Positions 5,484-8,996 of a stretch of DNA of 8,996 bases are shown here, piece by piece. The stretch is from positions 1 to 8,996 of the forward strand of contig CAMQUX010000041.1 of the NCBI GenBank assembly GCA_947037905.1. Direction: 5' to 3'. Numbering within the stretch: the stretch's first letter is position 1; each line of letters begins with the position of its first letter. The stretch is from an uncultured Desulfovibrionaceae bacterium (GTDB lineage: Bacteria > Desulfobacterota > Desulfovibrionia > Desulfovibrionales > Desulfovibrionaceae). The notes under the pieces were generated by a model. The model did not search any database, was not told the origin of the DNA, and saw nothing but the letters and a program-made list of their open reading frames with translations. The position numbers and the translations under genes are program-made.

Positions 5484-5983
5484 ATAATGCAAATAAGCAA
5501 AATCATAAGTTACAAGATATAAATACAGAAAATACAGAAAATATAGGAAATAGAAAAAATACAAAAAATATAGAAAGTTCAAAAAAACTGGAAAATATAA
5601 AAGATTTAAAAAATATAAAATTTTTAAAACGTAATAATGCGCCACAAATTTTCTATCATAAACCTTGTCATGCGCCAATTAGCGATAAAACAAGTGAGTT
5701 TCTGATAAATATTTTTCCGAGAGAATATAAAGAGCTTGCAGACTCATGCTGTGGTTTTGGTGGTATTTTGCGATTAAATAGGGCAGATATACTAGAGAAA
5801 GTTACAAAAAAACAGCTTTTACCACTTGCTTTTTTAAAAGAAGAGTCTATTTTCCTTGTAAGCTCTTGCTCTGCATGTGTTTTAAGTCTTCAAAAAGAAG
5901 CGCCAAATACAAGTCATGTGGTGCATTTTTTAGATATAATAAACGTCTATTCTGAAAATGATAAATATAGTAGAAAATCTTAG
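5480..5983 (+). CDS. glcF: GlcF-like iron-sulfur subunit, part 2 (second CCG domain)
   Basis: A 167-residue protein carrying the second CCG domain expected at the C-terminus of GlcF: YHKPCHAP (59-66, C63), SCCGFGG (89-95, C90-C91) and C130-x2-C133, then HVVHFLDIINVY. Such domains bind a noncubane [4Fe-4S] or related centre in HdrB/GlcF-type proteins. It starts at an ATG overlapping the stop of part 1 (ATGA at 5480-5483), one frame back. There is no Shine-Dalgarno, so translation probably relies on coupled restart or on frameshifting from part 1. No other start codon lies in the open stretch 5414-5480. Residues 1-53 are low complexity, 14 of 53 being Asn. The conserved domain is complete, so I read this as a functional split rather than a pseudogene, though a sequencing indel cannot be excluded. 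Confidence 0.85.
   Translation: MNNANKQNHKLQDINTENTENIGNRKNTKNIESSKKLENIKDLKNIKFLKRNNAPQIFYHKPCHAPISDKTSEFLINIFPREYKELADSCCGFGGILRLNRADILEKVTKKQLLPLAFLKEESIFLVSSCSACVLSLQKEAPNTSHVVHFLDIINVYSENDKYSRKS
5489..5632 (+). repeat. Low-complexity AT-rich repeats at the start of GlcF part 2
   Basis: Codes for residues ~4-51. Four degenerate units can be read: TENIGNRKN, TKNIESSKK, LENIKD and LKNIKF, that is two 27-bp then two 18-bp units built from GAAAATATA-like words. The line 5521-5580 is about 18% GC by my count. The composition matches the insert at 4374-4757, so both inserts look like products of the same process. Confidence 0.7.
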
Positions 5984-5986
5984 GAG
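5982..5986 (+). promoter_or_regulatory. Ribosome binding site of secA, which fixes its start
   Basis: AGGAG directly abuts the ATG at 5987 but lies 6 bases before the ATG at 5993, a normal spacing. The second ATG also gives the family-like N-terminus MLQFIFGS. It overlaps the TAG stop of GlcF part 2. Confidence 0.85.
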
Positions 5987-5992
5987 ATGAGA

Positions 5993-8497
5993 ATGTTACA
6001 GTTTATTTTTGGCTCTCGTAATGACCGCTTGATTAAAAAAATAAAACCATTGGTGGAAAAAATCAATGGCTTTGAAGCTAATATGGAAAAGTTAGAAGAT
6101 AAAGATTTTCCAATAAAAATAGCGAGCTGGAAAGAATCGCTCATAAAAGATGAGACAAATGTTGATAAAATACTCGCTGAAGTATTTGCGCTCGTGCGTG
6201 AGGCAGGTAAGCGAGTGCTTAATATGCGTCATTTTGATGTGCAGTTAATAGGTGGAATAATCCTTCATCAGGGCAAAATAGCTGAGATGAGAACAGGTGA
6301 AGGAAAGACTCTAGTCGCAACTTTACCGGTAGTTTTAAATGCACTAACAGGTAAGGGCGTGCATGTTATTACCGTGAACGATTACCTCGCAAAGCGTGAT
6401 GCCGCTTGGATGGGGCAGTTATATAATTTCTTAGGCTTATCAGTAGGTGTTGTTATTCATGGTATAAGCGACGAGGAGCGAAAAGCTGCGTATGCCTCTG
6501 ATGTTACTTACGGTACAAATAATGAATTTGGGTTCGATTATCTTCGCGATAATATGAAATTTTATAAAGAACAGCTTGTGCAAAGAGAATTAAATTTTGC
6601 AATAGTTGATGAGGTGGATTCTATTTTAATAGATGAAGCACGAACTCCTTTAATCATATCTGGCGCAGTGGAAGAAAGTACAAAGAATTATAAAAAAATT
6701 AATGGTATTATTCCGCAATTATTAGTTTCAAGCCCTCGAAAAGACGAAGAAGCCATTCCCGATGGCGATTTTGAGATAGATGAAAAAGGAAAAAGCATAA
6801 CGCTCACAGACCAAGGTGTATCTAAAATAGAAAGCATCTTAAATATAGACAATTTATACGATGCGCAGCATATAAGCTCACAGCATCAAGTTTTACAAGC
6901 CCTTAAAGCGCATCATTTATTTAAAGCAGATGTTGATTATATAGTAAAAGATAATCAAGTTTTAATTGTTGATGAATTTACAGGCCGTTTAATGGAAGGG
7001 CGCCGTTTTTCAGACGGACTGCATCAGGCGCTCGAGGCAAAAGAGGGCGTGAAAGTAGCTGCAGAGAACCAAACACTTGCATCAATAACTTTTCAGAATT
7101 ATTTCAGAATGTACACTAAACTTGCAGGTATGACAGGAACAGCTGATACTGAAGCAGTAGAATTTAATCAAATTTACAAGCTAGAAGTGGTAGCAATTCC
7201 AGCAAACAGACAAATATCACGTAAAGATTATGCTGATTCTATTTATAAAAGTCAGCGTGAAAAATATGATGCTATAGTGCGAGAAATTACTCGTTGTTAC
7301 AAATCTGGTCAGCCAGTATTAGTTGGAACAGTTTCCATTGAAAAATCAGAGCTTATATCGCAACTGCTTAAAAAAGTAGCAATTCCGCATAATGTTTTAA
7401 ACGCAAAACATCATGAGCGTGAGGCTGAAATAATATCAGAAGCAGGGCAAAAATCTAAAGTAACCATAGCCACTAACATGGCAGGGCGTGGAACAGATAT
7501 TGTTTTAGGCGAAGGTGTGAAAGATTTTGGCGGCTTGCATATTATAGGCACAGAGCGTCATGAATCGCGCAGAATTGATAACCAGCTCCGTGGTCGAGCA
7601 GGACGTCAAGGCGACCCAGGCTCCACACGTTTCTACTTAGCACTAGATGATGATTTAATGCGTCTTTTTGGTTCAGACCGTCTAGCAGGTGTAATGACAC
7701 GTCTAGGCATGCAAGAGGGCGAAGCTTTAGAAAATAAAATGGTAAGTAGAGCTATTGAGAATGCGCAAAAACGAGTAGAAGGGCATAACTTTGAAATTCG
7801 TAAACAGCTACTTGATTATGATAATGTAATGAACCAGCAGCGCGAGGCCATTTACGGACTGCGCCGCGATATAATGACCGAGGAACAGTTAGATCAAATA
7901 GTAGAAGAATTTTTATATTCTGTGCTCGATGAATCATACGAGAAAGCAGATGATAAAGAAATGAGAGAAATTCTTCGTCTTCGTTACAGCGAGCTATTTA
8001 ATTTAGAAGATAACGATGGCAATATTAATTATGATGATTTGCAAAAACATGTGGAGAGTCGTCTCGATTATTTAAGAAAAAACTCAAAAGATCAGTATCA
8101 AGAACTTGTGCGTTATTTCATGCTCAATCATTTAGATAGAATTTGGAAAGAACATTTGCATAATATGGATAATCTTCGAGATGGAATTGGTCTTCGAGGT
8201 TACGGTCAAAAAGATCCAAAAGAAGAATATAAACGAGAAGGTTTTTATTTATTCAAAGAAACTTTGTATATGATAAAAGAAAATCTCATCCGCTCACTTT
8301 GTCATTTGCAAGTGGAAGAAACAGCTGATTCTCTCTTAGATGATTTAGATTATAACGAAACAGACGATTTGCAGTACTCAGATAATGAAACAGAAATGGA
8401 CAATGCCACTGTGAAGCGTACAGACCCCAAAATAGGGCGCAACGATGACTGTCCATGTGGAAGTGGGAAAAAACATAAAAAGTGCTGTGGAGCGTAA
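5993..8497 (+). CDS. secA: SecA, preprotein translocase ATPase
   Basis: An 834-residue motor ATPase (family about 830-900) that drives unfolded preproteins through the SecYEG channel. From the chosen start, motifs are MRTGEGKT (Walker A, G102-T106), ITVNDYLAKRDA, VTYGTNNEFGFDYLRDN, VDEVDSILIDEARTPLIISG (Walker B with DEVD at 206-209), EFTGRLMEGRRFSDGLHQA (preprotein cross-linking region and following segment), GMTGTA, NMAGRGTDI and LRGRAGRQGDPG beginning near residue 532. The C-terminal helical region follows, then an acidic linker and the SEC-C zinc-binding tail C820-x-C822-x8-C831-C832, which binds SecB or phospholipid in other bacteria. The ATG at 5987 is rejected because the Shine-Dalgarno abuts it. 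The gene starts 9 bases after GlcF part 2, suggesting co-transcription. No truncation or frameshift seen. Confidence 0.97.
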   Translation: MLQFIFGSRNDRLIKKIKPLVEKINGFEANMEKLEDKDFPIKIASWKESLIKDETNVDKILAEVFALVREAGKRVLNMRHFDVQLIGGIILHQGKIAEMRTGEGKTLVATLPVVLNALTGKGVHVITVNDYLAKRDAAWMGQLYNFLGLSVGVVIHGISDEERKAAYASDVTYGTNNEFGFDYLRDNMKFYKEQLVQRELNFAIVDEVDSILIDEARTPLIISGAVEESTKNYKKINGIIPQLLVSSPRKDEEAIPDGDFEIDEKGKSITLTDQGVSKIESILNIDNLYDAQHISSQHQVLQALKAHHLFKADVDYIVKDNQVLIVDEFTGRLMEGRRFSDGLHQALEAKEGVKVAAENQTLASITFQNYFRMYTKLAGMTGTADTEAVEFNQIYKLEVVAIPANRQISRKDYADSIYKSQREKYDAIVREITRCYKSGQPVLVGTVSIEKSELISQLLKKVAIPHNVLNAKHHEREAEIISEAGQKSKVTIATNMAGRGTDIVLGEGVKDFGGLHIIGTERHESRRIDNQLRGRAGRQGDPGSTRFYLALDDDLMRLFGSDRLAGVMTRLGMQEGEALENKMVSRAIENAQKRVEGHNFEIRKQLLDYDNVMNQQREAIYGLRRDIMTEEQLDQIVEEFLYSVLDESYEKADDKEMREILRLRYSELFNLEDNDGNINYDDLQKHVESRLDYLRKNSKDQYQELVRYFMLNHLDRIWKEHLHNMDNLRDGIGLRGYGQKDPKEEYKREGFYLFKETLYMIKENLIRSLCHLQVEETADSLLDDLDYNETDDLQYSDNETEMDNATVKRTDPKIGRNDDCPCGSGKKHKKCCGA

Positions 8498-8525
8498 CCT
8501 GAAGCGTCGTTTTTTTGCTACTTTT

Positions 8526-8563
8526 GCAGTTTTATGGAGATGTGAGTAATTTTTAAAAACTGC
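8526..8563. repeat. Inverted repeat shortly after secA
   Basis: GCAGTTTT (8526-8533) pairs with AAAACTGC (8556-8563) around a 22-base loop. It lacks a following T-run, so it is a poor terminator. It might protect the 3' end of the secA transcript. Confidence 0.4.
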
Positions 8564-8596
8564 TGAAAATTGGAGTGAAAAAAGAGTTACGATTTA

Positions 8597-8616
8597 AACT
8601 AAAAAAAGTTTTAGTT
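8597..8616. repeat. Tight 8-bp dyad downstream of secA
   Basis: AACTAAAA (8597-8604) pairs with TTTTAGTT (8609-8616) with a 4-base AAAG loop. It is AT-rich and not followed by T, so a termination role is doubtful. Confidence 0.4.
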
Positions 8617-8705
8617 CAGAAAAATTTTAGACGAGAGATTTTTAAATCACAAAGATTTTTAACTCTAAAAAAAGTCTCAACTGAAAATAGTAAAATATGC
8701 GAGAT

Positions 8706-8757
8706 AAAAAATACTGCTTGTAGATCTAAAATAATATATCTATGAGCAGTATTTTTT
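8706..8757. terminator. Bidirectional rho-independent terminator between secA and the convergent gene
   Basis: AAAAAATACTGCT (8706-8718) pairs perfectly with AGCAGTATTTTTT (8745-8757), a 13-bp stem. After a TG/TG internal loop, TAGAT (8721-8725) pairs with ATCTA (8738-8742) around a 12-base loop. The A-run on one side and the T-run on the other let it act on both strands, as expected between genes facing each other. Confidence 0.88.
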
Positions 8758-8803
8758 GTGCATTTGGAGAATTTTTTAATTTTTAGTTTTATATATTTTT
8801 TAC

Positions 8804-8879
8804 AATCTTTTTTTAAGATGAATTTAAATATATTTTTGAGACTAATCTTTTTTTAATGTGTGTAGTTTTTTTTTAAGAT
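8804..8879. repeat. Three similar T-tract elements
   Basis: AATCTTTTTTTAA occurs exactly at 8804-8816 and again at 8844-8856, 40 bp apart. A third relative, nine T followed by AAGAT, lies at 8866-8879. They lie downstream of the minus-strand gene. They may be bent DNA or simple compositional drift. Confidence 0.5.
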
Positions 8880-8966
8880 ATTTTATTAGAAAATTTCTCA
8901 CGATAAATTTTTTAATAAATATTTTATTAAGGACAATTTTAGCTAATATAATATTTTTTTAGCTAA

Positions 8967-8996
8967 TTACTTTTGACAAGTGGGGCAAAAAGTGCT
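8967..8996 (-). CDS. mutM: C-terminal tip of a minus-strand gene, probably formamidopyrimidine-DNA glycosylase (Fpg/MutM)
   Basis: Read on the minus strand, the last nine codons are STFCPTCQK followed by TAA, and the frame continues past the right edge. This matches the end of the Fpg zinc finger (C-x2-C...C-x2-C ending in CQ plus a basic residue; E. coli Fpg ends in CRQCQK). Fpg removes oxidised purines such as 8-oxoguanine from DNA. The nine residues are few, so another protein with a C-terminal zinc ribbon is possible. The orientation fits the two-way terminator at 8706-8757. Confidence 0.5.
   Translation of the reverse strand, partial: STFCPTCQK

Larger units (their letters stand above)
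8498..8966. other. AT-rich intergenic region between convergent secA and the minus-strand gene
   Basis: No gene is visible on either strand in this 469-bp stretch. It contains a hairpin (8526-8563), an 8-bp dyad (8597-8616), a direct repeat AGATTTTTAA (8636-8645 and 8653-8662), a strong two-way terminator (8706-8757), three similar T-tracts (8804-8879), an 8-bp AT-only dyad (8912-8930) and the direct repeat TTTAGCTAAT (8938-8947 and 8957-8966). Confidence 0.75.

Noticed and set aside
5463..5678. Minus-strand frame rich in Tyr, Phe and Leu repeats
   Set aside because: Antisense of the second low-complexity insert; the apparent repeats mirror the + strand repeats.
5400..5983. glcF as a decayed pseudogene
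   Set aside because: Both halves keep complete domains and all cysteine motifs, have no other stops, and overlap neatly by ATGA inside a tight operon.
5987..5992. ATG at 5987 as the secA start
   Set aside because: The Shine-Dalgarno AGGAG abuts it with no spacing. The ATG at 5993 has a 6-base spacing and matches the family N-terminus.
7752..7937. Minus-strand frame inside secA
   Set aside because: Antisense of a conserved SecA region with no start signal.

Overview
This is an AT-rich bacterial chromosomal window carrying housekeeping and energy-metabolism genes, nearly all on the + strand. In order it holds the 3' end of rsmI (16S rRNA 2'-O-methyltransferase), bioB (biotin synthase), smpB (tmRNA-binding protein), a glcD-like FAD oxidoreductase gene, a GlcF-like iron-sulfur subunit carried by two overlapping reading frames, and secA. 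At the right edge lie the last few codons of a convergent gene, probably mutM/fpg. From memory of the families, the SmpB, GlcD and SecA proteins look most like Desulfovibrionales (SecA starts MLQFIFGSRND; GlcD has FYPPDPAS and TRDYVLG). The base composition is far lower in GC than typical Desulfovibrio, so a reduced or host-associated, Lawsonia-like relative is my best guess. This is an inference, not a search result.

Layout. At 2-598 is rsmI without its N-terminus, with a run of eight C inside it. At 611-730 is an array of eight degrading 15-bp tandem repeats, followed by bioB (752-1792). A 480-bp AT-rich non-coding stretch (1793-2272) is full of short repeated words and precedes smpB (2273-2743), which ends in a clear terminator. 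glcD (2870-4243), glcF part 1 (4248-5483), glcF part 2 (5480-5983) and secA (5993-8497) are tightly packed and look like one operon. The last 500 bp is non-coding apart from the extreme right edge; it holds a strong two-way terminator hairpin (8706-8757) between secA and the minus-strand gene.

How the genes work together. GlcD plus the two GlcF halves should form a D-lactate/glycolate-type dehydrogenase: FAD in GlcD, two [4Fe-4S] clusters in part 1, and one CCG domain in each part, passing electrons toward the quinone pool. SecA is the export motor and appears to be co-transcribed with them. SmpB and RsmI act on the ribosome. BioB makes biotin.

Points of most interest. (1) The GlcF protein is split in two at an ATGA overlap, with an in-frame A AAT TTA slippery-type heptamer just upstream. 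(2) A ~128-residue Asn/Lys/Glu/Ile/Ser-rich segment sits between the two ferredoxin motifs, and a similar low-complexity segment sits at the split. (3) BioB lacks two of the three cysteines that hold the classical [2Fe-2S] sulfur-donor cluster but has other well-placed cysteines. (4) Short-repeat accretion is seen in intergenic DNA and, less regularly, in coding DNA across the window. I saw no phage, transposon, CRISPR or defence system and no tRNA or rRNA gene.
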